64,000 bases of DNA from Flavipsychrobacter sp. (lineage in GTDB: Bacteria > Bacteroidota > Bacteroidia > Chitinophagales > Chitinophagaceae): NCBI GenBank assembly GCA_016787265.1, contig JAEUVF010000014.1:124001-188000 (forward strand), in the 5' to 3' direction. Below, one piece after another: positions 36,951-46,081 of this stretch. The stretch's first letter is position 1; each line of letters starts with the position of its first letter. Made by a program: the position numbers and the translations under genes. Below the pieces are notes generated by a model. It searched no databases and had not been told where the DNA came from. It saw nothing but the letters and a program-made list of their open reading frames with translations.

Positions 36951-36958
36951 TACCTTTA
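36951..36958 (+). promoter_or_regulatory. TAnnTTTG-like box four bases before the map ATG
   Basis: TACCTTTA-CATT-ATG is a seven-of-eight match to TAnnTTTG at the same 4-base distance seen before metG and other genes in the window. Confidence 0.35.
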
Positions 36959-36962
36959 CATT

Positions 36963-37721
36963 ATGTCAATTGCAAATGCGTCTGATTTACTAGGAATGCA
37001 AGCGGTTAGCACGGCCGTTGCTCTTACATTAAAAAAGATGAGAGAGTTTGCCAGACCGGGTATGAATTGCGCCGAGCTGGATGAATATGGTGCTGCCCTG
37101 CTGGCTGGTTTTGGTGCGCAACCTGCTCCTAAACTCACTTATGGATTTCCCGGATACACCTGTATCAGCGTGAACCAGGAAGTGGCTCATGGAATCCCTG
37201 GTAAGAATAAAATCCTGGCAGAAGGTGACCTGGTGAATATCGATGTATCCGCCGAATTAAACGGCTATTGGGGTGATAATGGTGGTTCTTTTGTTTTAGG
37301 GAATGATCTGCATGGGCATGCTAAACTGGTGAACACCTCGCGAGAAATTCTGCGCAAAGCCATTGCGATGATAAGGCCTGGAATGAAAATCGCCGAAATG
37401 GGTAGAATGATTGAGCTTTCAGCAAAAAAAGAAGGCTTTCGCGTAATCCGTAACCTGACCGGTCATGGTATTGGAAGAAGTCTGCATGAATATCCTCATT
37501 CCATTGCAAACTATTTTGATCCGTTTAACCGGGATCGTTTCCGGAAAAATATGGTTGTGGCTATTGAAACCTTTATCTCAACAGGTGGTCAGCGGGCGAA
37601 GGAATTGAAAGATGGATGGACGCTGGTAACAGGTGATGGAAGTTATGTTGCCCAGCACGAACATACCATCATGGTTACAGAAAAAGAGCCACTGATCCTC
37701 ACAGCGGCCAATGAGATCTAA
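36963..37721 (+). CDS. map: Methionine aminopeptidase, type I
   Basis: This enzyme removes the initiator methionine from nascent proteins. The 252-residue protein shows the pita-bread fold blocks YGFPGYTCISVNQEVAHGIP, the metal ligands in VNIDVSAELNGYWGDNGGSF (two Asp), GHGIGRSLHEYP (His), and the Glu ligands in VAIETF and AQHEHTIMVTE. It has no N-terminal zinc extension. Its stop overlaps the convergent Spy-like gene by 4 bp. The ATG at 36963 has a promoter-like box 4 bases upstream. Confidence 0.96.
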   Translation: MSIANASDLLGMQAVSTAVALTLKKMREFARPGMNCAELDEYGAALLAGFGAQPAPKLTYGFPGYTCISVNQEVAHGIPGKNKILAEGDLVNIDVSAELNGYWGDNGGSFVLGNDLHGHAKLVNTSREILRKAIAMIRPGMKIAEMGRMIELSAKKEGFRVIRNLTGHGIGRSLHEYPHSIANYFDPFNRDRFRKNMVVAIETFISTGGQRAKELKDGWTLVTGDGSYVAQHEHTIMVTEKEPLILTAANEI

Positions 37722-38170
37722 CGCCTTCTTGTTTTTTTTGCCAATCGGTTGATAACAGTGTCTAATTTTACCTGTTGTTCTTCCGTGCAGATAGCACGAA
37801 CTTTTCTGAAATGCTGGTAATTATTCAAACTGATTTGTTTTTCAAAACCAGCTATTTTACCAGCCAATGAGTCGATCAATGTTTCAGGTTGGGGTTCCAG
37901 TTTAAGATTAGTATACATTGCTTCCCGATGGTGGCGAATGGAATCATAAAGATCCCTGTTATTTTTAGATACTTTTTCCCAATATTCCCGGAACTGTTGT
38001 TTTTGCGTACTGTCAAATCCTATTTCCCTGGTCATATATTCTACCGGCGACCGGTCGTTCCGGTTGGCTTGAGGCGTTTTTTTCTCCCGCCCCCAGAAAT
38101 AGGCACCCAGCAACACCAGGTTACTGATCAGCAGGGCGGCTATGACAATAATTAATGTTTTATTCTGCAT
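37718..38170 (-). CDS. Spy/CpxP-like periplasmic protein
   Basis: This 150-residue protein has an N-terminal membrane segment or signal anchor (LIIVIAALLISNLVLLGAYFW). A helical periplasmic domain follows, with features of the Spy/CpxP (LTXXQ) and heavy-metal-sensor group: ...FDSTQKQQFREYWEKVSKNN..., then ...ICTEEQQVKLDTVINRL.... Such proteins act as periplasmic chaperones or stress sensors. It is the last gene of the receptor-sigma-anti-sigma run, 5 bp after the presumed anti-sigma gene, which supports an envelope-stress role. The basic tail is AKKTRRR. Confidence 0.75.
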   Translation of the reverse strand: MQNKTLIIVIAALLISNLVLLGAYFWGREKKTPQANRNDRSPVEYMTREIGFDSTQKQQFREYWEKVSKNNRDLYDSIRHHREAMYTNLKLEPQPETLIDSLAGKIAGFEKQISLNNYQHFRKVRAICTEEQQVKLDTVINRLAKKTRRR

Positions 38171-38175
38171 ACGAA

Positions 38176-38505
38176 TCAGGGTTGATTAAAACCATTCTCC
38201 AAAATGTTGGAGGGCTGAAAACTGTAATCCTGCGACAGGCTTACCATTTGGTCATTAGTTTCCTCCGGAACCGGACGATTTGCGGTAAGGGTTAGAATGT
38301 TTAACAGGATGACGGTGGCCACCAATGCAATGGCAACAGCAGGTTTGGAAAGAAAGGCTGCCAGCCATCCCCAACTGCTTTTCTCCTGCTCCAGCCGCGC
38401 TTTTATGCGCGTATACAGATGAGGGTTAGCAGTGGCGGGCTGGATTCCCTCCAGGCTGCTCATCGCTTTCGCGACCTGCTCCTGTACCTGATTTTTTTTA
38501 TTCAT
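38176..38505 (-). CDS. Presumed anti-sigma factor (single-pass membrane protein)
   Basis: This 109-residue protein has a cytoplasmic helical N-terminus (about 1-50), one membrane segment (about 56-75, PAVAIALVATVILLNILTL) and a short periplasmic tail. It overlaps the 3' end of the ECF sigma gene by 8 bp, the usual arrangement of sigma/anti-sigma pairs. No zinc-binding HxxxCxxC motif is present, so it would be a non-zinc anti-sigma if the role is right. The identification rests on position and topology, not on sequence similarity. Confidence 0.6.
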   Translation of the reverse strand: MNKKNQVQEQVAKAMSSLEGIQPATANPHLYTRIKARLEQEKSSWGWLAAFLSKPAVAIALVATVILLNILTLTANRPVPEETNDQMVSLSQDYSFQPSNILENGFNQP

Positions 38506-39076
38506 CTCTGTGCGTTTGATAGTAATTCGTCAATGTTTTCTGCAGGTTGTTTTTTGCCCGGTTCAACAATGCTTCTACTGCTCCGTCTGTTGTTTCCAGT
38601 ACCTGTGCAATTTCCTTTATGGCCAGGCCTTCAATCTTCTGCAAGCTATATGCCACTTGTTGCTGTTCCGGTAATTTACGAATCGCTTTAAACAAAACCT
38701 GTGCTTCCTGTTTTTTCTCCAGCTGAACACCCGGATGAAAAAAATTACCCGGCTCCTGTTCCTGTTCCTCTTCCGAACCCATGAGCGGTACAAGAAAGCC
38801 AAATCGTTTCTTGCGTTTTCTTCTTCTGAGGCAATCGAGCGACTGGTGTACCGCTATTTTATACAGCCATGTCTGGATACTGGATTCGCCTCTGAATTTT
38901 TGAATCGATCTCCAGGCGATGATAAATACATCCTGCGTTATTTCCTCTGCGTCCTCTGCCTGCTGAACCAATCCCAGTGCCGTATTGTAGACCCTGTCTT
39001 TCCAGTCTTCCACCAGTTGATGAAACGCTGTTTCATCTCCCTTGCGGAGCAGTTCTATAAATTGGGGATCGGTCAC
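38498..39076 (-). CDS. ECF-type RNA polymerase sigma factor
   Basis: This sigma-70 family member of about 192 residues has regions 2 and 4 only. Region 2 reads FHQLVEDWKDRVYNTALGLV, then AEEITQDVFIIAWRSIQKFRG and the -10 recognition block TWLYKIAVHQSLDCLRRRKR. Region 4 shows KLPEQQQVAYSLQKIEGL, then KEIAQVLETTDGAVEALLNRA. The GTG at 39076 is the best start, since the frame upstream overlaps the receptor's coding end. It lies 38 bp downstream of the TonB receptor and overlaps its presumed anti-sigma. Confidence 0.93.
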   Translation of the reverse strand: MTDPQFIELLRKGDETAFHQLVEDWKDRVYNTALGLVQQAEDAEEITQDVFIIAWRSIQKFRGESSIQTWLYKIAVHQSLDCLRRRKRKKRFGFLVPLMGSEEEQEQEPGNFFHPGVQLEKKQEAQVLFKAIRKLPEQQQVAYSLQKIEGLAIKEIAQVLETTDGAVEALLNRAKNNLQKTLTNYYQTHRDE

Positions 39077-39114
39077 GTTTTTTGCTGATTCCTGTTTCAA
39101 CCCCAATTTACAGG

Positions 39115-41964
39115 TTAATTCATCGTTCCGCCAAATCCACCCGGACCACCAAATCCGCCCGGACCGCCCGGACCCCATGGACCCTGCCTGCGTTGTGGAG
39201 CAGATGCCTTACCAAAATTCTTGATCCGGTAAGAGAAGGTAAGCATGAAATACTGGGTCAGCACCTGTGTCTGGTTGTCTTCAATATAGTTCGGTTGTAT
39301 GGTTCTGCTGATGCTTCGGTTCTGCTTCAGTAAATCAAACACACTAAGGCGCAGTTCTCCTTTCTGGTCTTTCAGGAATTTTTTTCCAACTCCCATATTC
39401 CATAACCAGAAATTCTGATTGAATGCAGCTGTCAATCCCCGGAACAACTGATTGTTGATATCGGTATTGAAGATCCATCCGTTTTTACTCAGCAGGTTTA
39501 CACCCATGCCGGCAGACTGACTGAAATAATTATTGTTCAGAGATTGCTGGAAACTGTTTTTAACCGTACTGTAATTCGCATTGTAGTTCAGGTTGAAATC
39601 AACAAACTCGCTGATATTACTGGCGATGATCATGCCTCCGCTCCAGGTAGTATTATTCGCAATGTTCGATACATTGTTAATGATGCCTGGAGTTTTACTG
39701 AAATTCCCGCCTGCATTAAAAGTCAGGTTCGATTTTATTGCTTTGAAAGGGAAGGAATAAGTGAACATCGTATTGGCAGACCAGTATCCGTTCAGGTTCA
39801 CGGGCTTGGACAACTGTGCTCCTTGTCTTAGTGTAACTGTTGACGTTAGTACGGAATCAGAAAAGGCAGTATAGGTTGCGTTGGTTATGAAATTATCAGA
39901 CTGTGTAGCAAAAAAGTTTATAAAGAAACTGTTTCCTTTCCTGCTGTTGGTATAGGTATAACGGCCACCAACCCGGTTACTCACGGTCTGCTCGAGTTCC
40001 GGATTACCGGTATTCAGGAACAGCGGATTGGTGTTGTTGATTACATTCTGCAACTGGTTTACGGAAGGGTTATTGGTGCTGCTTCTGTAAAAGATGCGGA
40101 TATTACTTTTGTCGCTTATTTTTTTGCGGAAGAAGGCATTGGGTAATAAATTACTGAAGGTTTTCTTCAGATTGCCTGTTTGCGGATACGTCTGGATATT
40201 ATCCAGCGTGGTATGTTGTGCATCCAGTCCGATATTGAAGTTCATGTCACGATCCCCGATCCGGTAAGTGACCCCACCACGCTGCGTGGTAACCTCATTT
40301 ACAAATACATTGGATAAACTGGTATCGAGGATGCTGTACTTGTCTGTTGTATTGTCGAATACCCAGGTACGCTGATCGGCATCACTTTTGGTAAAAGAAG
40401 GATTATAGCTGAATTGTAACTGTCCGCGTTTACCAATAGGTTCTGTATAGCTGATGTTTCCGGATAAATTATATCCCTTCGTATCCGAAAGTTGCTGCTG
40501 CAACAGGGAGTCATCAATCGGTATTCCGGCTTTATAAAAGGTAGATATCGCGGATACATCCTTCTGGCTGTTTCGATCATTGAAGCCGGTGGTAATTCCT
40601 ACTGAAATAGATCTTCCTCTTTTTCCAAAGGAATGGCGGTATAACAACGTGTTGTTGAAGTTGTAGCCATTTCCTGTAGTGCGGTTCCGGTTTTCAGTTT
40701 CGCTGATCGGGCTGCCATTTTGTTGTTTTTGAATACCACTGATCGTATTCTGGATATCGTTCTTCTGGTAACTGAAACTTGGTATGATCAGGAGGGTATT
40801 GTTGGAATCAATTTTATATTCCATCCGCATATTAACGCGGTGGTTAAAATTCTTGTTTTCGCTGAGTGATTCTTCGTTGTAAAAAGTGCTGGAATCAGGA
40901 CGGATAAACTGCTCACGGTTTGATCTGGAATTATTTTCATTGTTGGCATTGTTAAAGAAATAACTGCCACTCACATTGAAATTTTTACCCCAGAGATCAC
41001 TGAAGTTGATGCCTAAAGCATTGGTAGTGGTAATTCCATTGGAGCCAGGGACCTGGAAGTTGCCGCCGCCTCCACCACCACGACCAGCACCACCACCACG
41101 GCCACTGCCGCCTCCTGAAAGACCCAGCAGGTCAGAGCTGGAAAAATTTTGTTGATTAATATTATTGAAAAGTCCCACCACAGAAATGCGGCGTTCCTTA
41201 TTAAAGAAATTGACTGAGCCTCCGCCCTGGTAACGATCGTCGGTTCCATAACCGCCATAGACCCGGCCGAATTGTCCGGCTCTGCGATCCTCTTTGGTTA
41301 CAATATTGATGGCCTTATACCCCTGACCATCATCAAACCCGGTAAGCTGTGCCTGGTCGCTCAGGCGATCAAATACCTGGATTTTATCCACTACATCTGC
41401 AGGCAGGTTGCGCAATGCAGCAGTGGCATCATCTCCAAAGAATTCCCGGCCATCCACTGTTACTTTCCGAACCTGTTCTCCCTGGGCTTTCACCTGGCCA
41501 TTCTCAATAGATACACCCGGCATTTTTTTAACCAGATCTTCCACATTTGCATCCGGGTTCACTTTGAACTGGCTCGCATTGAACTGAACCGTATCGCCTT
41601 TCTGCTGCGCAGGTGGAGTAGTTGCTTTTACCACCACTTCTTCCAGGGCATCTTCCCCTTTTGCCAGTCGGATGGAACCCAGACTGGTTTCACCTCCCCG
41701 CAGGGTTACCAATTTTTCAAATGGGGCAAATCCAATAAAAGAAACAGAAATCTTATAGGATCCATTAGGGATCTCTGAAAAACTAAACGCACCGGTTTTG
41801 TCGGTAACCGCATTACGGCTGAAATTGCTGTTTCGAAGCTGTACCGTTGCTCCGGTTAAAGGAGCTTTGGCAACACTGTCTTCAATTTTTCCTGTGACCC
41901 GGTTTTGAGCAGAGGAACTGAAAATCGAAAAAATAATCAACGCGAATCCGAGAAAATACTTCAT
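39115..41964 (-). CDS. TonB-dependent receptor-like outer-membrane beta-barrel protein
   Basis: The 949-residue protein has a signal peptide (FALIIFSIFSSSAQ), a carboxypeptidase-regulatory domain (about 22-105: VTGKIEDSVAKAPLTGATV) and a plug domain (about 110-220: VEDLVKKMPGVSIENGQV, KVTVDGREFFGDD). A beta-barrel of the OMP_b-brl_3 type follows. A Gly/Arg-rich loop (GGGSGRGGGAGRGGGGGG) lies near residue 290. After the last aromatic-ended strand (MLTFSYRIKNF) comes a Pro/Gly-rich tail of about 30 residues. No SusD or glycan enzymes are adjacent. The sigma/anti-sigma genes just downstream suggest co-expression with envelope-stress control. Confidence 0.9.
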   Translation of the reverse strand: MKYFLGFALIIFSIFSSSAQNRVTGKIEDSVAKAPLTGATVQLRNSNFSRNAVTDKTGAFSFSEIPNGSYKISVSFIGFAPFEKLVTLRGGETSLGSIRLAKGEDALEEVVVKATTPPAQQKGDTVQFNASQFKVNPDANVEDLVKKMPGVSIENGQVKAQGEQVRKVTVDGREFFGDDATAALRNLPADVVDKIQVFDRLSDQAQLTGFDDGQGYKAINIVTKEDRRAGQFGRVYGGYGTDDRYQGGGSVNFFNKERRISVVGLFNNINQQNFSSSDLLGLSGGGSGRGGGAGRGGGGGGNFQVPGSNGITTTNALGINFSDLWGKNFNVSGSYFFNNANNENNSRSNREQFIRPDSSTFYNEESLSENKNFNHRVNMRMEYKIDSNNTLLIIPSFSYQKNDIQNTISGIQKQQNGSPISETENRNRTTGNGYNFNNTLLYRHSFGKRGRSISVGITTGFNDRNSQKDVSAISTFYKAGIPIDDSLLQQQLSDTKGYNLSGNISYTEPIGKRGQLQFSYNPSFTKSDADQRTWVFDNTTDKYSILDTSLSNVFVNEVTTQRGGVTYRIGDRDMNFNIGLDAQHTTLDNIQTYPQTGNLKKTFSNLLPNAFFRKKISDKSNIRIFYRSSTNNPSVNQLQNVINNTNPLFLNTGNPELEQTVSNRVGGRYTYTNSRKGNSFFINFFATQSDNFITNATYTAFSDSVLTSTVTLRQGAQLSKPVNLNGYWSANTMFTYSFPFKAIKSNLTFNAGGNFSKTPGIINNVSNIANNTTWSGGMIIASNISEFVDFNLNYNANYSTVKNSFQQSLNNNYFSQSAGMGVNLLSKNGWIFNTDINNQLFRGLTAAFNQNFWLWNMGVGKKFLKDQKGELRLSVFDLLKQNRSISRTIQPNYIEDNQTQVLTQYFMLTFSYRIKNFGKASAPQRRQGPWGPGGPGGFGGPGGFGGTMN

Positions 41965-42009
41965 ATAATATAGGTCTGTGAAGTATTGGACGCTGATTCC
42001 TGTAAAATC

Positions 42010-43323
42010 CTACGGTTCGCCTTCGCTATTTTTTAAATTCTTACCGGTTTTATAGGAGATCCTTCTCTGTGAACTATAAATGCCGGTATGTCCACTGAAA
42101 TAATAGGCAGTAAAGCAGGCTATCGCGAAGAACAGAAAATGCTCACCCCCAAACAATTCAATTCCCATAATGGTACAGGCTATGGGTGTATTGGTGGCAG
42201 CCGCAAACACTGCAATAAAACCTAGTCCGGCCATCAGATCCACCGGAGCGCCCATCCATACTGCCAGGGCGTTTCCCAGGGTGGCGCCTATAAAAAACAG
42301 GGGAGTAACCTCACCTCCTTTGAATCCCATCCCAATGGTAACAGCTGTAAATAAGAGCTTCCAGGCCCAGCTAAAGCTATCCGCACCTCCCGTACTGAAA
42401 GAGGAACTGATCGTGACCACGGAAGGGTCAGCATTCCACACACCGAGGCCCAGGTAGTCCTGGTTTCCGGGTATCATGCTCAGCCCGATTACGAGCAAAC
42501 CGCCAACAATCGGTATAAGCCAGGGACGTGGCAGCAGCATATTGGAGATATATTTAACCTGGGTGGTGAGGACACTAAAACAGGCACTCACCAAACCGGC
42601 GCAGGCGCCCAGTAGAATTACCTTGACCAGCAGCATACCCGAATTCCACCAGTTTTCCGGTGCTGTGAGTGTGATCGCTTCAGATAAAATGGAATAACTG
42701 ATATGACCTACACCCCAGAACTGGCAGGTTATATCAGCGAGCAAACTGGCAATCAGGCAGGGGAGTAAGGCAGTATGCAATATCTGGCCCAGGAATAAGA
42801 CTTCCACGGCAAAAAGGGCACCCGTTACAGGAGTTCCGAATACAGCTCCAAATCCCGCAGCCATCCCGCAGAGGAGCAGGGTTTTGCGATCTTGCTGATC
42901 CAGCCGGAATGGTTTTGCCAATGCATCGGCGAGGCTCCCACCCATCTGAACCGCAGTGCCTTCCCGGCCGGCAGATCCACCAAACAAATGCGTGATCAGG
43001 GTTGCTATCAATACCAAAGGGGCGAGCCGGAGGGGAACGCCGGTACCGGGTTCATGGATTTCATCCAGGATCAGGTTATTTCCTTTTTCCGTTTTTTTGC
43101 CTGCGAGCTCGTATAGAAAATAAATCAATACACCGGCGGCGGGTAAAAATGCCAGTAGCCAGGGGTTATTAAGGCGAAGCCTGGTGACTTCATCCAGGGA
43201 CCAGAGAAAGAAAGCAACCAGACTTCCCACCAGTAACGCTAAAGGCATGGCAAGCAGTGTCCATCGAATCAGGAACCAGCTTATGCCAATCTGTTCAAAT
43301 GATTTGAAAGATTTTTTCATCAA
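42010..43323 (-). CDS. CLC-family antiporter with fluoride-type motifs
   Basis: This 437-residue CLC membrane protein has about 12 helices or re-entrant segments. The gating motif reads GREGT (119-123) instead of GREGP, with Glu121 as the probable gating residue. The third motif reads GGEVTP (336-341) instead of GxFxP, placing Glu338 and Thr340 at the ion site. These replacements are characteristic of CLC-F fluoride/proton antiporters that protect against fluoride. Annotation as a voltage-gated chloride channel would be too broad. I looked upstream for a fluoride (crcB) riboswitch and saw none. The motif argument uses family knowledge; fluoride specificity is not proven. Confidence 0.82.
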   Translation of the reverse strand: MMKKSFKSFEQIGISWFLIRWTLLAMPLALLVGSLVAFFLWSLDEVTRLRLNNPWLLAFLPAAGVLIYFLYELAGKKTEKGNNLILDEIHEPGTGVPLRLAPLVLIATLITHLFGGSAGREGTAVQMGGSLADALAKPFRLDQQDRKTLLLCGMAAGFGAVFGTPVTGALFAVEVLFLGQILHTALLPCLIASLLADITCQFWGVGHISYSILSEAITLTAPENWWNSGMLLVKVILLGACAGLVSACFSVLTTQVKYISNMLLPRPWLIPIVGGLLVIGLSMIPGNQDYLGLGVWNADPSVVTISSSFSTGGADSFSWAWKLLFTAVTIGMGFKGGEVTPLFFIGATLGNALAVWMGAPVDLMAGLGFIAVFAAATNTPIACTIMGIELFGGEHFLFFAIACFTAYYFSGHTGIYSSQRRISYKTGKNLKNSEGEP

Positions 43324-43381
43324 TTGTATGCTCCGTTAGCAGGGTGTTAGTATGGGTCGAATATAATGTAATTTACTGCGC

Positions 43382-43389
43382 TATATTTG
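43382..43389 (+). promoter_or_regulatory. TAnnTTTG (-7) box upstream of the second S66 gene
   Basis: TATATTTG is a perfect consensus match, 31 bp before the ATG at 43421. A conserved TTTG -33 element is not evident. A one-mismatch box for the divergent CLC gene lies nearby (minus strand, 43358-43365). Confidence 0.45.
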
Positions 43390-43420
43390 ACAGGCATCCT
43401 TGAATTGAAAACTGAATACT

Positions 43421-44332
43421 ATGATTTTCCCTCCTTATTTAAAGAAAGGCGATACCATCGGAATGGTTTGTCCGGCTGGATTTATGGCTCCTGAAAAATG
43501 GCAGGCCTGTGTGCAAACCCTGCGGGACTGGGGATTTAATGTCAAACCAGGAGCTACCATGAACAGCGCTTCGGCTACCTATTTTTCCGGTACGGATGAA
43601 GAACGCAAACTGGATTTGCAGCGAATGCTGGATGATAAAGAAATCAAAGCCATTCTTTGCGGAAGAGGTGGTTATGGGATGGGGCGAATCATTGATCAGC
43701 TCGATTTTAAAAAGTTTCAGCGTCGCCCAAAATGGATAATTGGCTATAGTGATATCACGGTGCTTCATGCGCACCTGAACAGGGTCTGTGGCATTGCAAG
43801 TATACATGGTCCAATGGCTGCTGCCTTTAATGAAGGCGGTGATGAAAATCCCTATGTTCAGTCACTCAAAGCGGCCCTGCTTGGTGAAAAAGCAGTTTAC
43901 CAGGCAGCCCCTCATCCATTTAATATTTCCGGAGCAGCCCGAGGACGTTTGGTTGGAGGGAATCTGTCTTTGATTGCACACCTGGTCGGTAGTCGGTCGG
44001 CTTTTAAAACAAAAGGAAAGATTCTTTTCCTGGAAGACGTTGGAGAACTCCTGTACAATGTAGACCGCATGTTCTATCAGTTGAAAAGGGCAGGTGTACT
44101 GGATGGATTAGCCGCACTTGTTTTGGGAGGATTTACAGATAACCGGGATACAGAACGTCCCTTTGGTCAAACAGTGGATGAAATCCTGCATCACCTGGTC
44201 AGGGATAGCGACTACCCGGTTTGTTTTGGTTTCCCGGTCAGCCATGAAAAAGAAAATTACGCGTTGAAAGTTGGAGCCCGGTATCAATTAACGGTATCTG
44301 CTTCAGAAGTGCGTCTGGTGGAAAAAGAATGA
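43421..44332 (+). CDS. LD-carboxypeptidase (peptidase S66 family), cytosolic paralogue
   Basis: This 303-residue S66 peptidase is clearly paralogous to the one at 35703: GDTIGMVCPAGFMAPEKW, CGRGGYGMGRIIDQLDF, the nucleophile elbow IGYSDITVLHAHL (S110), ILFLEDVGELLYNVDRM and FPVSHEKENYALKVG. It lacks a signal sequence and so should act in the cytosol, as LdcA does in recycling peptidoglycan tetrapeptides. The stop codon directly abuts that of the convergent NlpE-like gene. The cellular roles of the two paralogues probably differ by location. Confidence 0.93.
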   Translation: MIFPPYLKKGDTIGMVCPAGFMAPEKWQACVQTLRDWGFNVKPGATMNSASATYFSGTDEERKLDLQRMLDDKEIKAILCGRGGYGMGRIIDQLDFKKFQRRPKWIIGYSDITVLHAHLNRVCGIASIHGPMAAAFNEGGDENPYVQSLKAALLGEKAVYQAAPHPFNISGAARGRLVGGNLSLIAHLVGSRSAFKTKGKILFLEDVGELLYNVDRMFYQLKRAGVLDGLAALVLGGFTDNRDTERPFGQTVDEILHHLVRDSDYPVCFGFPVSHEKENYALKVGARYQLTVSASEVRLVEKE

Positions 44333-45031
44333 TTACTGGCAGCCGGTTGTGAGCTGTTCTGAAATTTTATTCAGTTTCACTTTATAGGAGGATCCGGTAC
44401 TATCAGTGAATGGCTGCAATTCCAGTGAAGTACGAACATAAACACCCTCCGCAAGTTTGCCTGCCTGTTTGGCAAAAAATCGATTCGCCTCTTTAACGCC
44501 GTTATCATTGATCAGTTCCCAGGTTTTTAATAGTCCACAGGGTTGAAAGATTCCCTGGGTTTTATCAATTTTCAGTAATCCGCTGGCCAAAAAAGGACGG
44601 GTCATCAGATTGGTGGGCTGATCTGATTGTTCAAGACTGTAATCCAGTCCGCTCACAATTTCGGAACCATCTTTGTCCAGTAGCATTAACCGGTCTTCCA
44701 GGATCCTGAATTTGCGGGCGCTGTCATCAGCAGCCCCGAGTGTAAGAACATCGCCTTCCCGACTATATCGTCCAAAGCTGCCAAAGGACTGGCTTTGTTC
44801 CCCGAGGTAGGCTTCCGAGAGAAAATAGGAGCTGTCATCCAGTATGGCCAATTCAGTATAAATGCCTTCACAACTGGCGCAGGGTAAAGTGTCTGAATAG
44901 TAGGTTGCCAGTTCTGAAAGGGAAATGACAGCCCGGGTTTCCGGAACAGTAATATCAGTAGTTACTTCAATGCCATCATTACAGGCCAGCGAGCCCAGGG
45001 CAAGCAGGGCAATAAAGTGGATTCTATGCAT
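44333..45031 (-). CDS. NlpE-like lipoprotein
   Basis: This 232-residue protein has a lipobox (LALGSLAC, Cys17), so it should be lipid-anchored. The NlpE N-terminal signature is present: YYSDTLPCASCEGIYTELAIL with a CxxC pair, then SREGDVLTLGAADDSARKFRI. NlpE in E. coli activates the Cpx response on surface contact or faulty lipoprotein traffic, and related domains bind copper. The C-terminal half (from about residue 135) resembles a META/HslJ-like beta domain only vaguely. A short C-terminal Cys (TTGCQ) is present. It ends where the convergent S66 gene ends. Confidence 0.8.
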   Translation of the reverse strand: MHRIHFIALLALGSLACNDGIEVTTDITVPETRAVISLSELATYYSDTLPCASCEGIYTELAILDDSSYFLSEAYLGEQSQSFGSFGRYSREGDVLTLGAADDSARKFRILEDRLMLLDKDGSEIVSGLDYSLEQSDQPTNLMTRPFLASGLLKIDKTQGIFQPCGLLKTWELINDNGVKEANRFFAKQAGKLAEGVYVRTSLELQPFTDSTGSSYKVKLNKISEQLTTGCQ

Positions 45032-45136
45032 TGGAGGAAATTTGTCCCAATATAATCAAAAAAGCTACCCGTGCAGGCGAGTGGCTTAATTGTGAGGATT
45101 GATTAGTTTTATGTTTTCATCGATTATTTCTATTAA

Positions 45137-46081
45137 ATGACACTAACCCAGCTTGAATATATATTGGCTGTTGATGAGCACCGGCATTTCGCTACAGCAG
45201 CTGCGCATTGTTATGTAACCCAGCCTACACTGAGTATGCAGATTCAGAAAATGGAAGATGAAATGGGGTTAAAGATTTTTGATCGCAGCAGACAACCGGT
45301 TATTCCAACACCCCTTGGAGAACTGGTGCTGGAGCATGCCAGGCGGGTAATGCAGGAGGTGAAATTGCTGGAAGATGTGATAAAGGAAAAACAGGGACTG
45401 ATACATGGAGAATTACGTCTGGGTATTATCCCAACGCTGGCACCATATCTCCTGCCTATTTTCCTGCCTTCTTTTCTGGAAAAATATCCGGAGCTGCAAT
45501 TAAAAGTCAAAGAGATGACAACTGATAACCTGGTGGATGCGGTTGCCAAAGGAAGATTGGATATGGCCCTGGTAGTAACACCACTGAATCATAAGGGCAT
45601 TGATGAATATCCCCTGTTTTATGAAGAGATGATGGCTTATGTATCGCGCAAAAATGCTGCCTATAAAAAAACCTACATGCTGGCCAAGGACATTGATGTG
45701 CATGATCTCTGGCTATTGGAGGAAGGGCATTGTTTTCGGGATCAGATCCTGAATCTTTGTGAATTGCGGCAGGCACACAAAGACCTCCTCTTATTCGAGT
45801 ACGAAGCCGGAAGCCTGGAGACGCTGAAGAAAATGGTAGAAACCAATCGCGGTATTACCATCCTGCCCGAATTGGCCACCTACGACCTGACTGCATCACA
45901 GCAACGCATGCTAAGGCATTTTAAAACACCGCCACCCATGCGGGAAGTCAGTCTGATCACCAGCAAAATTTTTGTAAAGGAAAAATTGCTGGAGGCGCTT
46001 AAGGAATGTGTATTAACCAGTTTGCCTGAAAAAATCCGGAAGAACAAACCCCGGAATGTCATTCCTGTTCAGGAGGGTTAA
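45137..46081 (+). CDS. oxyR: Hydrogen-peroxide-inducible LysR-type regulator OxyR
   Basis: This 314-residue LysR-type regulator has an N-terminal winged HTH (LEYILAVDEHRHFATAAAHC, QPTLSMQIQKMEDEMGLKIFDR). The effector domain contains EEGHCFRDQILNLC, with cysteines at 199 and 208, the same numbers and spacing as the redox pair of E. coli OxyR. It should activate catalase/peroxidase genes on oxidation. No such target lies next to it. The 3' end overlaps the convergent AsmA-like gene by 23 bp. The ATG at 45137 is the only start that gives a complete HTH. Confidence 0.95.
   Translation: MTLTQLEYILAVDEHRHFATAAAHCYVTQPTLSMQIQKMEDEMGLKIFDRSRQPVIPTPLGELVLEHARRVMQEVKLLEDVIKEKQGLIHGELRLGIIPTLAPYLLPIFLPSFLEKYPELQLKVKEMTTDNLVDAVAKGRLDMALVVTPLNHKGIDEYPLFYEEMMAYVSRKNAAYKKTYMLAKDIDVHDLWLLEEGHCFRDQILNLCELRQAHKDLLLFEYEAGSLETLKKMVETNRGITILPELATYDLTASQQRMLRHFKTPPPMREVSLITSKIFVKEKLLEALKECVLTSLPEKIRKNKPRNVIPVQEG

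Noticed and set aside
39115..41964. Polysaccharide-utilisation locus around the TonB receptor
   Set aside because: No SusD, glycoside hydrolase or FecR-type regulator is present, and the receptor is of the OMP_b-brl_3 type.
43324..43420. Fluoride (crcB) riboswitch upstream of the CLC gene
   Set aside because: I read the minus strand of this gap and found none of the conserved GGNGATGG-type start or pseudoknot bases.
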